36,195 bases of DNA, from contig JAJFFL010000274.1 in assembly GCA_021776705.1 (NCBI GenBank), forward strand, positions 1 through 36,195, read 5' to 3'. This DNA is from Alphaproteobacteria bacterium (GTDB taxonomy: Bacteria > Pseudomonadota > Alphaproteobacteria > Caulobacterales > Maricaulaceae). The notes beneath the pieces are model-generated. The model was not told the DNA's origin, did no database searches, and worked only from the letters and a program-made list of their open reading frames with translations. This document shows, one piece after another, positions 27,397-36,195 of the stretch. The position numbers and the translations under genes are program-made. Position 1 is the stretch's first letter. Each line of letters starts with the position of its first letter.

Positions 27397-28486
27397 CCGC
27401 ATTGATCGGCTCGGGAGATTTCTCCTCCGCGCCGGGTGGGCCGACGCGGATCGCCGGCCGCTCGCCGGCGACGCGTCGACGCGTCGCTACGATCGCGTGC
27501 GCCGCGGCGCGGAGACCGCCGTCCTGATGGACGCCCCGCCGGGCGCGGAACGTCCGGCGTGCCCGCCCGAGGCTGACGGCGGCGTGCGGGCCGGTCTCGG
27601 TTACAACGCCCTGGCGCGGCTCGCCGGTCCGAACACGTCCGCGTTCGCCGGCCTGTCTCAAGAACTCGTCGCGCGCGGCTTTTCCGCGCCGCGCGTGCTC
27701 GCCGCGGACCACGACGACGGGTTTCTTCTCTTGGAAGATCTTGGCGACGACCTGTTCGCGCGCGTCATCGAGGCGGGCGCGACGCCCGCGCCCCTGTACG
27801 AGGCGGCGATCGACTTGCTCGCGGCGGTGCGGCGGTCGACGTTTCCTTCCGAAGTCGCGGCGTCAGGCGGGCGCGCCTGGCCGGTCCTCGCCTACGACGC
27901 GGTGGCGCTGCAGACCGAGGCCGACCTGTTTCTCGACTGGTACGTCGCAAGGCGCGAAGGGCGAACCGTCGATGCGGCGGCTCGTGCGGAGTGGACCGCC
28001 GCGTGGAGGGAGCAACTCGACGCAATCGCGCGCACGCCGCCGACATTAACGCTGCGCGACGTTCACGCGGAGAATTTGATCTGGCTGCCCGACCGAGAAG
28101 GCGCGGCGCGCGCCGGCGTCATTGACTTTCAAGACGCGCTCTTCGGTCACCCCGCCTACGACGTGGTGTCGCTGCTGGAAGACGCGCGCCGCGACGTCAA
28201 TCCGCGGCTCGCCGACGCGATGAAGGCGCGGTTCGTCGCCGCCGCGGGCGAGATCGACGCGGCGGCTTTCGAACGCGCCTACGCCGTCCTCGGGGCGCAA
28301 CGCAACGCCAAAATTCTTGGAATTTTCGTTCGTCTCGCCGAACGCGATGGGAAGCCAAAGTACCTGAATTTCTTGCCGCGCGTAGCGCGTCACTTCGTCG
28401 GCGATCTGGCGCACCCCGCACTCGCCGACGTCGCCGCCTGGACTCGGGCGAACGCGCCGGGCGTGTTCGAGGAGGCCGGGCGATGA
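27362..28486 (+). CDS. amgK: Aminoglycoside phosphotransferase-fold sugar kinase (AmgK-like)
   Basis: GDASTRRYDRV, GFLLLEDLGDDLF, LRDVHAENLIWLP, GVIDFQDALFGHPAYDVVSLLEDARRDV; adjacent to murU. ATG 27362 or GTG 27380. Confidence 0.88.
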   Translation: MGGGRRVSTASDRIDRLGRFLLRAGWADADRRPLAGDASTRRYDRVRRGAETAVLMDAPPGAERPACPPEADGGVRAGLGYNALARLAGPNTSAFAGLSQELVARGFSAPRVLAADHDDGFLLLEDLGDDLFARVIEAGATPAPLYEAAIDLLAAVRRSTFPSEVAASGGRAWPVLAYDAVALQTEADLFLDWYVARREGRTVDAAARAEWTAAWREQLDAIARTPPTLTLRDVHAENLIWLPDREGAARAGVIDFQDALFGHPAYDVVSLLEDARRDVNPRLADAMKARFVAAAGEIDAAAFERAYAVLGAQRNAKILGIFVRLAERDGKPKYLNFLPRVARHFVGDLAHPALADVAAWTRANAPGVFEEAGR

Positions 28487-29205
28487 GCGCGGGCATCGAC
28501 GTCGCCATGGTGCTCGCGGCCGGCCTTGGCACCCGCATGCGCCCGTTGACCGACGATCGGCCGAAGGCGCTTGTCGATGTCGGCGGCCGATCGCTGATCG
28601 ATCACCTGTTGGATCGATTGGCGGAGGCCGGCGTCCCCCGCGCCGTCGTCAACGCGCACCACTTCGCCGACCGGCTGGAAGCCCACCTGGCGACGCGCGC
28701 CGCGCCGCGAATCTCCATCTCAAACGAACGCGATCGCCTGCTCGAAACCGGCGGCGCTCTGGTGAGAGCGAAAGCGGCGCTCGGGGAAGGGCCGTTCTTC
28801 GTGTGCAACATCGACTCGGTGTGGTCGGACGACTCAGCGCCCGCGCTGTCGCGGCTGCGCGACGCGTGGGACCCGGAGCGCATGGACGCGCTGCTGCTGC
28901 TCGCCGACATCGGCCGGCAACTCGGCTACGCCGGGTCGGGGGATTTTTTCCGCGCCGCCGACGGTCGGCTGACGCGGCGCGGCGACAGGCCCTCGGCCCC
29001 GTTCGCGTACATGGGCCTGCAGATCATGCACCCGCGCTTGCTTGACGGGTTTCCTGAAGAGCCGTTTTCCGCCAACCGAATGTGGGACAAGGCGTCGGCC
29101 GCGAACCGCCTCTTCGGCGTCGCGCACGAAGGATATTGGATGCACGTCGGCGATCCCGTCTCCCGTCAAGCGGCGGAGGCGCGGCTGGCGCGGACGGCGA
29201 CGTGA
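28483..29205 (+). CDS. murU: Nucleotidyltransferase, MurU-like (N-acetylmuramate 1-phosphate uridylyltransferase)
   Basis: MVLAAGLGTRMRPLTDDRPKALVDVGGRSLIDHLLDRL; ISNERDRLLETGGALVRA; follows amgK with an ATGA overlap. Confidence 0.88.
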   Translation: MSAGIDVAMVLAAGLGTRMRPLTDDRPKALVDVGGRSLIDHLLDRLAEAGVPRAVVNAHHFADRLEAHLATRAAPRISISNERDRLLETGGALVRAKAALGEGPFFVCNIDSVWSDDSAPALSRLRDAWDPERMDALLLLADIGRQLGYAGSGDFFRAADGRLTRRGDRPSAPFAYMGLQIMHPRLLDGFPEEPFSANRMWDKASAANRLFGVAHEGYWMHVGDPVSRQAAEARLARTAT

Positions 29206-32186
29206 GCGTCGGCCTGTTCGACGGCCCGGCGCCTCGGGTATTCAACATGCCGCCGAGCGCGCCGTTCCTTGACGCCTTGGCGCGCGGAGTCGCCGCCTTC
29301 GCCGGCGGCGATCCTGAAACGCTGGCCGACGTCACGATCTTGTTGCCCACGCGGCGGGCGACGCGACGTTTGGCGGACGCGTTTTTGCGCGCCGCGGGGG
29401 AATCGCCGCCGGCGACGATCTTGCCGGCGATACGCGCCATCGGCGATGTCGAGGACGACGACGCGGTGTTCGAGCCCGGACCGGCCGCGCTCGACGCGCC
29501 GCCGGCGATTGGCACGGCGCGCCGCCGGTTCGAACTCGCCGTGCTGGTTCACGCCAAAGCCGCGGCGATGGACCCGGGCGCGGACCCCGCAGCGTCGTTG
29601 CCGCTCGCGGACGCCCTTGGCCGATTGCTGGACGAGGCCGCGGCGGCGGGCGGCGCCGACATGAAGGCCGTGGCCGAACTTTACGGCCTGCTGCCTGCGC
29701 ACCTCGAACACGCCGCCACTTTCCTCGCCATCGTCCAAAAACACTGGCCAAAGCGGCTCAAGGAGCTGGGGTGCGTCGAGCCGGCGGAACGCCGCGACGT
29801 GATCACCCGCGCGGTCGCTGAGGCGTGGCTCGAGTCGCCGCCGTCCGGACCGATAATCGCCGCCGGCTCGACCGGGACGGTGCCGGCGACCGCGGCGCTG
29901 TTGCGCGCGATCGCGCGGTTGCCAAGCGGGTGCGTCGTGCTTCCAGGTCTCGACGCGGATCTCGACGCGGCGGCCTGGGACGCCGTTGACGAGCAGCATC
30001 CCCAGGCCGGTCTGCGGCAGTTGCTTCAAACCCTGGGCGTCGACCGTGAGGCGGTGGCGGCGTGGCCCGGCGCGGACGAATCGACCGCGGCGCGCGCGCG
30101 TCGGCGGCTGATCAACGATTCGTTGCGTCCCGCCGACGCAACCGCGGACTGGCTGCAGCGTGTCGCGGACTTGAAGGCCAATTCCGGCCCCGACGTGCTG
30201 GCCCGCGCCCGGGACGGTCTGGCTTTGGTGGAGGCGGCCACCGAAGAAGAGGAGGCGCGAGTCGTCGCCTTGGCGACGCGAGAGGCGCTGGCGTCGCCCG
30301 ATGCGCGGGTCATGGTGGTCACTCCGGATCTGGCGGTGTCGCGCCGGGTGCACGCTGCGATGGCGCGCTGGGGCGTCGATGCCGACCTCTCCTCGGGGCG
30401 GCCACTCGCGCAAACCGCGCTCGGGGCGTTTCTCGCCGGACTGCTCGACCTGGCGCGGGACCCCGCCGATCCCGTCGCCTTGTGCGGCTTGTTGGACAAT
30501 TCCTGGACGCGGCTGGGCCGCGTCCGCGCCGAGACTCGCGCCCACGCCGGCGACATCGACCGCGCGCTTCGCGGAGTTCGCCCAGGCGTGGACCTCGCGG
30601 GTTTCGCGGACGCCGCCGGCGGACTCGCCGCTGAGACGCTCGAAACCCTGGACGAAAGTCTGTCGGCCTTGGTGGCGCTGGCCGAGGGGATCGCATCGGC
30701 CGCCGACTTCGCCCGCGCCCACGCTCTTGTCGCCGAGGCTTGCGCTTCGGGCCCCGACACGGACGGGGCCCCGTGGTGCGGCGCTGCCGGCGAAGCGGCC
30801 GCGGCGCTGCTGCGCGAACTGATCGATGAATCCGAGACGTTCGCGCCTCTCGATCTTGCCGGGTACGCGCGCGTGTTTGCGAACCTGTCGTCCGGCCGCA
30901 CCGTGCGCGAGCCGGCGCGGGACGAGGCCCGCGTCCGGATTCTGGGCCCGCTTGAGGCCCGCCTGCAGACGGCCGACCTGGTGATCCTCGCCGGCCTCAA
31001 CGAAGGCATGTGGCCGGCGAAGCCGCCGGAGGATCCGTTTTTGTCCGCCCCGATGCGTGAGCAAGCGGGCCTGCCGCCGGTCATCCGCCGCATCGGCTTG
31101 TCGGCGCACGATTTCGCGCAGCTCGCCTGCGCCCCGCGAGTCTTGATGACGCGGGCCCGAAAATCCAGCGGCGACCCGGCCGTGGCGTCGCGTTGGTTGT
31201 GGCGGGTGCGCACCTTGCTGCAAGGCGCTGGCGAGGATCATTCCTTGGCGCCCGACGTCGACTACGCGGCGATCGCGCGGCGCCTGGACCGGGTCGCGTC
31301 CGAGGACGTTCATCCGGTCGCGCCGCCGGAGCCGCGGCCGCCGATCGAGGTGCGTCCGGTCAAGCTCTCGGTGTCGGGGGTCAAGGAATGGGTGCGCGAC
31401 CCGTATGCGCTGTACGCCAAGCGCATTCTCGGCCTGAAAAGACTTGACCCCTTGGACATGCGTCCAGGCCCGCGCGAACGCGGAACGGCGCTGCACGACG
31501 CGCTGGAGACTCTGTACCGAGATATCGGCGAGTCCTTCCCGGACGATTTCGAAGCGCGACTCGCCGCACTCATGATCGCCGAACTTCGCCAGACTGGTTT
31601 CGCGCCGGAGCAACTCGTGTTCGAAGAGCCTCGCGCGCGCCGCGCCGCCGCATGGGTGCGCGGATGGGAGGACGAGCGTCGCCGGCGGGGCTGGCGCATG
31701 GCGGCGGTCGAGACCGAAGGCGAATGGACGAGTCACGGCTTCACGGTGACAGCCAAGGCCGACCGCATCGATCAGGGTCCCGACGGCTGGGCGATCCTTG
31801 ACTACAAGACCGGTCAGCCGCCGTCGGCGAAACAGGTCCGCAGCGGGATCGAGCCGCAGCTCAGCCTCGAGGCCGCGATCCTGGCCGCGGGCGGGTTTAA
31901 GCAACTTGGGCCGCGGGAGGCGACGCGGCTGGTCTACGTGCGGGTGGCCGGCGGCCGCGACCCCGGAAGCGTGCGCGACCTCAGCGAAGGAAAAGAAGCC
32001 GTGCCGGTCAGCGATATGGTTGACGAGGCGCGCGAAGGTTTGGCCCGGCGCGTCGCCGCGTATCGCGATTTACGAACGCCGTACCGGTCGCGAGTGAAGC
32101 CGTTCCGTGTCAGCGAGTCCGGCGACCACGATCGGTTGGCGCGAGTCAAGGAATGGGCGCGGCTGGGCGATGAGGAAGGCGCATGA
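29202..32186 (+). CDS. addB: Double-strand break repair protein AddB
   Basis: GTG start; FNMPPSAPFLDALARGV, LPTRRATRRLADAFL, GLNEGMWPAKPPEDPFLSAPMR, C-terminal PD-(D/E)XK nuclease AKADRID...AILDYKTGQPP. Confidence 0.95.
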   Translation: MSVGLFDGPAPRVFNMPPSAPFLDALARGVAAFAGGDPETLADVTILLPTRRATRRLADAFLRAAGESPPATILPAIRAIGDVEDDDAVFEPGPAALDAPPAIGTARRRFELAVLVHAKAAAMDPGADPAASLPLADALGRLLDEAAAAGGADMKAVAELYGLLPAHLEHAATFLAIVQKHWPKRLKELGCVEPAERRDVITRAVAEAWLESPPSGPIIAAGSTGTVPATAALLRAIARLPSGCVVLPGLDADLDAAAWDAVDEQHPQAGLRQLLQTLGVDREAVAAWPGADESTAARARRRLINDSLRPADATADWLQRVADLKANSGPDVLARARDGLALVEAATEEEEARVVALATREALASPDARVMVVTPDLAVSRRVHAAMARWGVDADLSSGRPLAQTALGAFLAGLLDLARDPADPVALCGLLDNSWTRLGRVRAETRAHAGDIDRALRGVRPGVDLAGFADAAGGLAAETLETLDESLSALVALAEGIASAADFARAHALVAEACASGPDTDGAPWCGAAGEAAAALLRELIDESETFAPLDLAGYARVFANLSSGRTVREPARDEARVRILGPLEARLQTADLVILAGLNEGMWPAKPPEDPFLSAPMREQAGLPPVIRRIGLSAHDFAQLACAPRVLMTRARKSSGDPAVASRWLWRVRTLLQGAGEDHSLAPDVDYAAIARRLDRVASEDVHPVAPPEPRPPIEVRPVKLSVSGVKEWVRDPYALYAKRILGLKRLDPLDMRPGPRERGTALHDALETLYRDIGESFPDDFEARLAALMIAELRQTGFAPEQLVFEEPRARRAAAWVRGWEDERRRRGWRMAAVETEGEWTSHGFTVTAKADRIDQGPDGWAILDYKTGQPPSAKQVRSGIEPQLSLEAAILAAGGFKQLGPREATRLVYVRVAGGRDPGSVRDLSEGKEAVPVSDMVDEAREGLARRVAAYRDLRTPYRSRVKPFRVSESGDHDRLARVKEWARLGDEEGA

Positions 32187-35100
32187 CCCAGGTTCCCGCC
32201 GCCGTCGCCGAGGCCGAACGCACTCAACGACTCGCCGCAGACCCGGCGCGCAACGTCTTCGTGTCGGCCAACGCCGGATCCGGCAAGACCCGCGTCCTTG
32301 TCGACCGCGTCATCCGCTTGCTGCTGGAAGGCTCGACGCCGGACCGCATCCTTTGCCTCACCTACACCAAGGCGTCGGCCAGCGAGATGCAGACGCGGCT
32401 GTTCGACCGCCTCGGCGCCTGGTCGGTGAAAAGCGACGGCGAGCTCGAAGCCCAACTCGCCGCACTTGACCCATGTTTGGCGGCCGCCTCGGCGGCGCAG
32501 CTGCGCCGCGCTCGCGCGCTGTTCGCCCGCGCTCTGGAGACGCCGGGCGGACTCAAGATTCAGACCATTCACGCGTTTTGCGAGCGCCTATTGCGACGGT
32601 TTCCGTTGGAGGCCGGCGTCGATCCCGGATTCGAAATTCTCGATGACGCGGCGGCGCGCGAGATCGCCGGCGTCGCCCGCCGCGAGTTGGCGTCGCGCGA
32701 CGGTTTGCCGGCGGCGTTCGCGACCCTGGCCGCCTCGGTGTCGGACATGGACTCCGACCGGTTTCTGTCTTGGGCGTCGTCCAAGCGATTGGAGATTGAA
32801 CGCGGCGTACGCGGGGCCGGCGGCGTCGACGCCGCGACCGCCCGCTTGCGCGATCGGCTGGGCGCGCCGGAAGGTGCGACACCGGAGGACGTGAAGGCGG
32901 CCGCGTGGCGGGACGGGCCGATCGCGGAGATTCGGGCGGCCGTCGCCGAACTCGCGCGAGGTTCGACGACGGAAGTCAGGTTCGCCGATGCGCTCGCGGC
33001 CGCGTTCAGCGAGGCCGAACCGGCCGCCGTTTTTGACGCCTACGCGGCGGCGCTTCACACCGCGGACGGCAAGAAGCTCCGCGAGGACTTCGTGACCAAG
33101 GGGTCGGCCGACGTCGCGCCCGTCGCCGTGCGCTTGTTCGGCGGCAAGAAACTCGGAGGGCACGGCTCGGAGGTCTCTCGCGTGTTGCGCGCGATCGAGT
33201 CCGTTCGCGCCGTAGAGGTCGCGGCCTTGACCGAGGCCGCTCTTCGCATCGCAACCGCGTACCTCGACGCCTACGAGAATGAAAAGCGACGCCGCGGCGG
33301 GCTCGATTTCGCCGATCTCATCGACCGAGCGCGGATTCTGGTGGAGTCTTCGGAGGCGTCGGAGTGGGTTCTCTACAAGCTCGATGGGGGCGTCGACCAC
33401 GTGCTCGTCGATGAGGCGCAGGACACGGCGCCCGATCAATGGGAGCTGATTGAACGACTCAGCCAGGAGTTTTTCACGGGCCTCGGCGCGCGGGAAACGG
33501 TGCGCACGGTGTTCGCTGTCGGCGATGAAAAGCAATCGATCTATTCCTTCCAGGGAGCGGATCCGGCGCGATTTCTTGAAGCGTCGCGGCGGCTGGACAA
33601 GCGCGCCGCAGACGCTGACCGCGTGTTCACGTCGCCGAACCTGTCGGTGTCGTTCCGCTGCGCGCCCTTGATCCTGCAAACGGTCGACGCGGTGTTCGCC
33701 AGCCCGGAGCTGCAGACGGCGATGATGCCGCTGCGCGAGCCGCCGGGCGTCGACGTGGTCCGGCACGCCGCTTCGCGCGATGATTTTCCCGGTTTCGTCG
33801 AATGGTGGCCGTTGGCGGTCGCCATAGACAGCGACGAGCCGGAGTCCTATTGGGATCCCGTTGACGCCCCGTCGAAAGGCGACGCCAAGGAAATTCTCGC
33901 CGCCGCAGTTGCGGCGCGAGTGCGCAGCTGGCTCGACGCCGGCGCGACGGTCTTTCACAACAAGACGCCGCGCGCGATGACAGCCGGCGACGTCATCGTC
34001 CTGGTTCGCAGCCGTGGCGCTCTGTTCGAAAATTTGATTCGCAAACTCAAGGCCGCCGGCGTGCCCGTCGCGGGCGCGGACCGGATGACGTTGACCAATC
34101 AGCTCGCCGTCGAGGACGTGCTCGGTCTGGCCCGCGTCGCCCTGACGCCGGGGGACGATCTGGCGCTGGCGGAACTTCTCAAAAGCCCGTTCCTGCATCC
34201 CGCCGCGTCCGCGCGGCCGCCAATCGACGAGGACGCCTTGTTCAGCTTGGCGCACGGCCGCGCTCCCGGCGAGCGGTTGCGGGCGCGTCTGGCGGCGTCG
34301 CAGGACCCGGTGTTCGCGGAAGCGCGCGCGCTTGTCGATGCGCTCGACGCCGCGGCGGAAGCCAGCGGCCCGTACGCGTTTTTCCTAGAGTTTCTCGAAC
34401 GCGCCAGCCCGACCGGGGAGAGTTACCTCAAGCGCCTCTACGCCCGGCTCGGGGCGGAAGCTGAAGACCCGGTCGAAAATCTGATCGCGCGCGCGCTCGA
34501 CTTCGAAACTCGGCATGGGCCGTCGTTGCTGAAATTCGTCCACGTCACGACGGCGGAGGAAGCCGAAATCAAGCGCGACATGGGAGAGGCCGGCGACGAG
34601 GTCCGAGTGATGACGGTGCACGGGGCCAAGGGGCTGGAAGCGCCGGTCGTCATCGTTCCGGACGTCGGCAGCCGCACCGCCGGTCGCGGCGGATCTGATC
34701 CTTTCCTGGTTCCGGGCGCCGGTTTTCTCTGGTCGCCGAGCAAGAGCCGCGATCCCGACGCCGCCGCGGAGCTGCGCGATCAACGCGCGGCGCTCGACAC
34801 GGCGGAGCACTTGCGCCTGCTCTATGTGGCTCTGACTCGCGCCAAAGACCGGCTCGTCGTCTGCGGGGCCGGCGGTCGGGGCGTCGACAAGGACGCGCTC
34901 GCGTGGCATCGACTCGTTGCGGATGGTATGCGCCGCGCCGGCGCGCGGCCGTCGCCGGCTCCGGTGGGAGGCGACGACGAGGCCCTGATCCTCGGCGACG
35001 AACCGCCGCCTCTCGGCAGTCGTCCCGCCGCCGCGCGCGTCGACCCGACACTGCCGGATTGGACGCGGTCGCCGGCGCCGCCGCCGTCGCGCGCCCGCCG

Positions 35101-35689
35101 AGTCGTCTCGCCGTCGTCCGGGCTCGGCGGCGCCCGGTCGCGCGCGCCCGTTCCGTCGCCGATCGCGGACGACGGGGCGACACGGTTCCGGCGTGGAATC
35201 TTGGTGCACAAGCTGCTCGAAATTCTGCCGGAACTGCCGGCCGCAGATCGCGAAGGGGCGGCGCGCCGGTTCCTCAAGCGCCACGTCGACCTCTCTGACC
35301 CGCAGCGAAAAGCGCTTTGGAGGGAAACCCGCGGCATTCTCGAACACCCGGAGTTCGGGCCGTTGTTCGGCCCGGCGGGGCGGCCGGAGGCGGCGGTCAT
35401 GGGATCGGCGCCGGAGTTGCCGGACGATGTGGTGGTCAACGGGCGAATCGACCGACTGTTGGTCACCGACGACGAGGTTCTCGCGGTGGACTTCAAGACC
35501 AATCGGCCGCCGCCGGACCGGGTCGACGACGTGAATCCGGAGTATCTCGTGCAGCTTGCGGCCTATCAGGCGGTCTTGCGTCGCGCCTATGCGCCGCGAA
35601 TAGTCAAGTGCGCCCTGTTGTGGACGGACACTGCGGTCCTTATGCCGATACCGGACTTGTTACTCAAACGTGCTCTGGCCGCGGCTTGA
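32183..35689 (+). CDS. addA: Double-strand break repair helicase-nuclease AddA
   Basis: UvrD-type motifs [76 protein letters not shown]; nuclease RIDRLL...[13 protein letters not shown]. Confidence 0.97.
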   Translation: MTQVPAAVAEAERTQRLAADPARNVFVSANAGSGKTRVLVDRVIRLLLEGSTPDRILCLTYTKASASEMQTRLFDRLGAWSVKSDGELEAQLAALDPCLAAASAAQLRRARALFARALETPGGLKIQTIHAFCERLLRRFPLEAGVDPGFEILDDAAAREIAGVARRELASRDGLPAAFATLAASVSDMDSDRFLSWASSKRLEIERGVRGAGGVDAATARLRDRLGAPEGATPEDVKAAAWRDGPIAEIRAAVAELARGSTTEVRFADALAAAFSEAEPAAVFDAYAAALHTADGKKLREDFVTKGSADVAPVAVRLFGGKKLGGHGSEVSRVLRAIESVRAVEVAALTEAALRIATAYLDAYENEKRRRGGLDFADLIDRARILVESSEASEWVLYKLDGGVDHVLVDEAQDTAPDQWELIERLSQEFFTGLGARETVRTVFAVGDEKQSIYSFQGADPARFLEASRRLDKRAADADRVFTSPNLSVSFRCAPLILQTVDAVFASPELQTAMMPLREPPGVDVVRHAASRDDFPGFVEWWPLAVAIDSDEPESYWDPVDAPSKGDAKEILAAAVAARVRSWLDAGATVFHNKTPRAMTAGDVIVLVRSRGALFENLIRKLKAAGVPVAGADRMTLTNQLAVEDVLGLARVALTPGDDLALAELLKSPFLHPAASARPPIDEDALFSLAHGRAPGERLRARLAASQDPVFAEARALVDALDAAAEASGPYAFFLEFLERASPTGESYLKRLYARLGAEAEDPVENLIARALDFETRHGPSLLKFVHVTTAEEAEIKRDMGEAGDEVRVMTVHGAKGLEAPVVIVPDVGSRTAGRGGSDPFLVPGAGFLWSPSKSRDPDAAAELRDQRAALDTAEHLRLLYVALTRAKDRLVVCGAGGRGVDKDALAWHRLVADGMRRAGARPSPAPVGGDDEALILGDEPPPLGSRPAAARVDPTLPDWTRSPAPPPSRARRVVSPSSGLGGARSRAPVPSPIADDGATRFRRGILVHKLLEILPELPAADREGAARRFLKRHVDLSDPQRKALWRETRGILEHPEFGPLFGPAGRPEAAVMGSAPELPDDVVVNGRIDRLLVTDDEVLAVDFKTNRPPPDRVDDVNPEYLVQLAAYQAVLRRAYAPRIVKCALLWTDTAVLMPIPDLLLKRALAAA

Positions 35690-35768
35690 CCGCGGGTCCG
35701 GCGCTTCATACGTCTGCCTTCAACCGACGCGGCCCGACGCCGCGCGCCCCCGGAACGGAGCCTCCTCC

Positions 35769-36089
35769 ATGTCCACGACCAGCGTGAGCGACGACAGCTT
35801 TGAGACCGACGTCCTCAAATCGGACGGGCCGGTCCTCGTCGACTTCTGGGCCGAGTGGTGCGGGCCGTGCAAACAGATCGGCCCGGCGCTCGAAGAGATC
35901 GCCGCCGAATACGACGGCAAGGTCCGTATCGCCAAAATCAACATCGACGAGAACCCGCACACGCCAGGCAAGTACGGCGTCCGCGGAATTCCGACGCTGA
36001 TGATTTTTAAAGACGGGCAAGTCGCCGCCACCAAAGTCGGCGCGATGCCGAAATCCAAAATCGTCGAATGGATCAACGAGTCGGTCTGA
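35769..36089 (+). CDS. trxA: Thioredoxin
   Basis: [63 protein letters not shown]. Confidence 0.98.
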   Translation: MSTTSVSDDSFETDVLKSDGPVLVDFWAEWCGPCKQIGPALEEIAAEYDGKVRIAKINIDENPHTPGKYGVRGIPTLMIFKDGQVAATKVGAMPKSKIVEWINESV

Positions 36090-36113
36090 TTGGTTTCGAC
36101 TTGGGCGGAATCA

Positions 36114-36142
36114 ACGCGCGCCGGGGTCGCTTCGGCGCGCGT
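36114..36142 (+). terminator. Hairpin terminator candidate downstream of trxA
   Basis: ACGCGCGCCG-GGGTCGCTT-CGGCGCGCGT, 10-bp perfect stem, then CTTCTAT. Confidence 0.6.
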
Positions 36143-36195
36143 CTTCTATCCGGCTGTCGGCGTTCGGCGCACGCCGTCGGCGCGGCCGATCGCAT

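Noticed and set aside
29166-31904. 912-aa minus-strand ORF
   Set aside because: Antisense to addB; Arg/Gly/His-rich composition typical of shadow ORFs in high-GC DNA; no recognisable domain.
32588-34255. 555-aa minus-strand ORF
   Set aside because: Antisense shadow of addA.
36143-36195. Possible C-terminal end of a minus-strand gene (AIGRADGVRRTPTAG*)
   Set aside because: Too short at the window edge to support; would need downstream sequence.
1-36195. Mobile elements, CRISPR arrays, prophage or toxin-antitoxin modules
   Set aside because: No repeat-spacer pattern, transposase/integrase motifs or typical defence genes seen; addAB is housekeeping repair.

Overview
High-GC alphaproteobacterial chromosomal window with dense, mostly single-copy genes on both strands. 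The gene content (divL, chvI-chvG-hprK-EIIA-HPr-ahcY, tsaE-amgK-murU-addB-addA-trxA) suggests a Caulobacterales/Hyphomonadales-like lineage. I see no CRISPR array, rRNA, integrase or transposase. The most unusual feature is at 4977-6971: one uninterrupted ORF encodes a CPA-type K+/H+ antiporter membrane domain, then an extra TM helix, then a Bax/FlgJ-like glucosaminidase (GH73-type) domain. In that domain the expected catalytic Glu of the AQAA-x-E-S-GWGTS motif reads Thr (AQAAFTTGWGTS), so it looks like a cell-wall-binding pseudoenzyme fused to an ion antiporter. Other points of interest are a DivL-type kinase with Tyr at the phospho-acceptor His position, duplicated TGAAC-N3-GTTCA operators in front of a TetR gene, a near-perfect 20-bp palindrome upstream of ahcY, a chvG ORF with no canonical start outside chvI, and very compact convergent junctions where stop codons overlap or abut. 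All calls come from reading the sequence and remembered family motifs. No database search was run.
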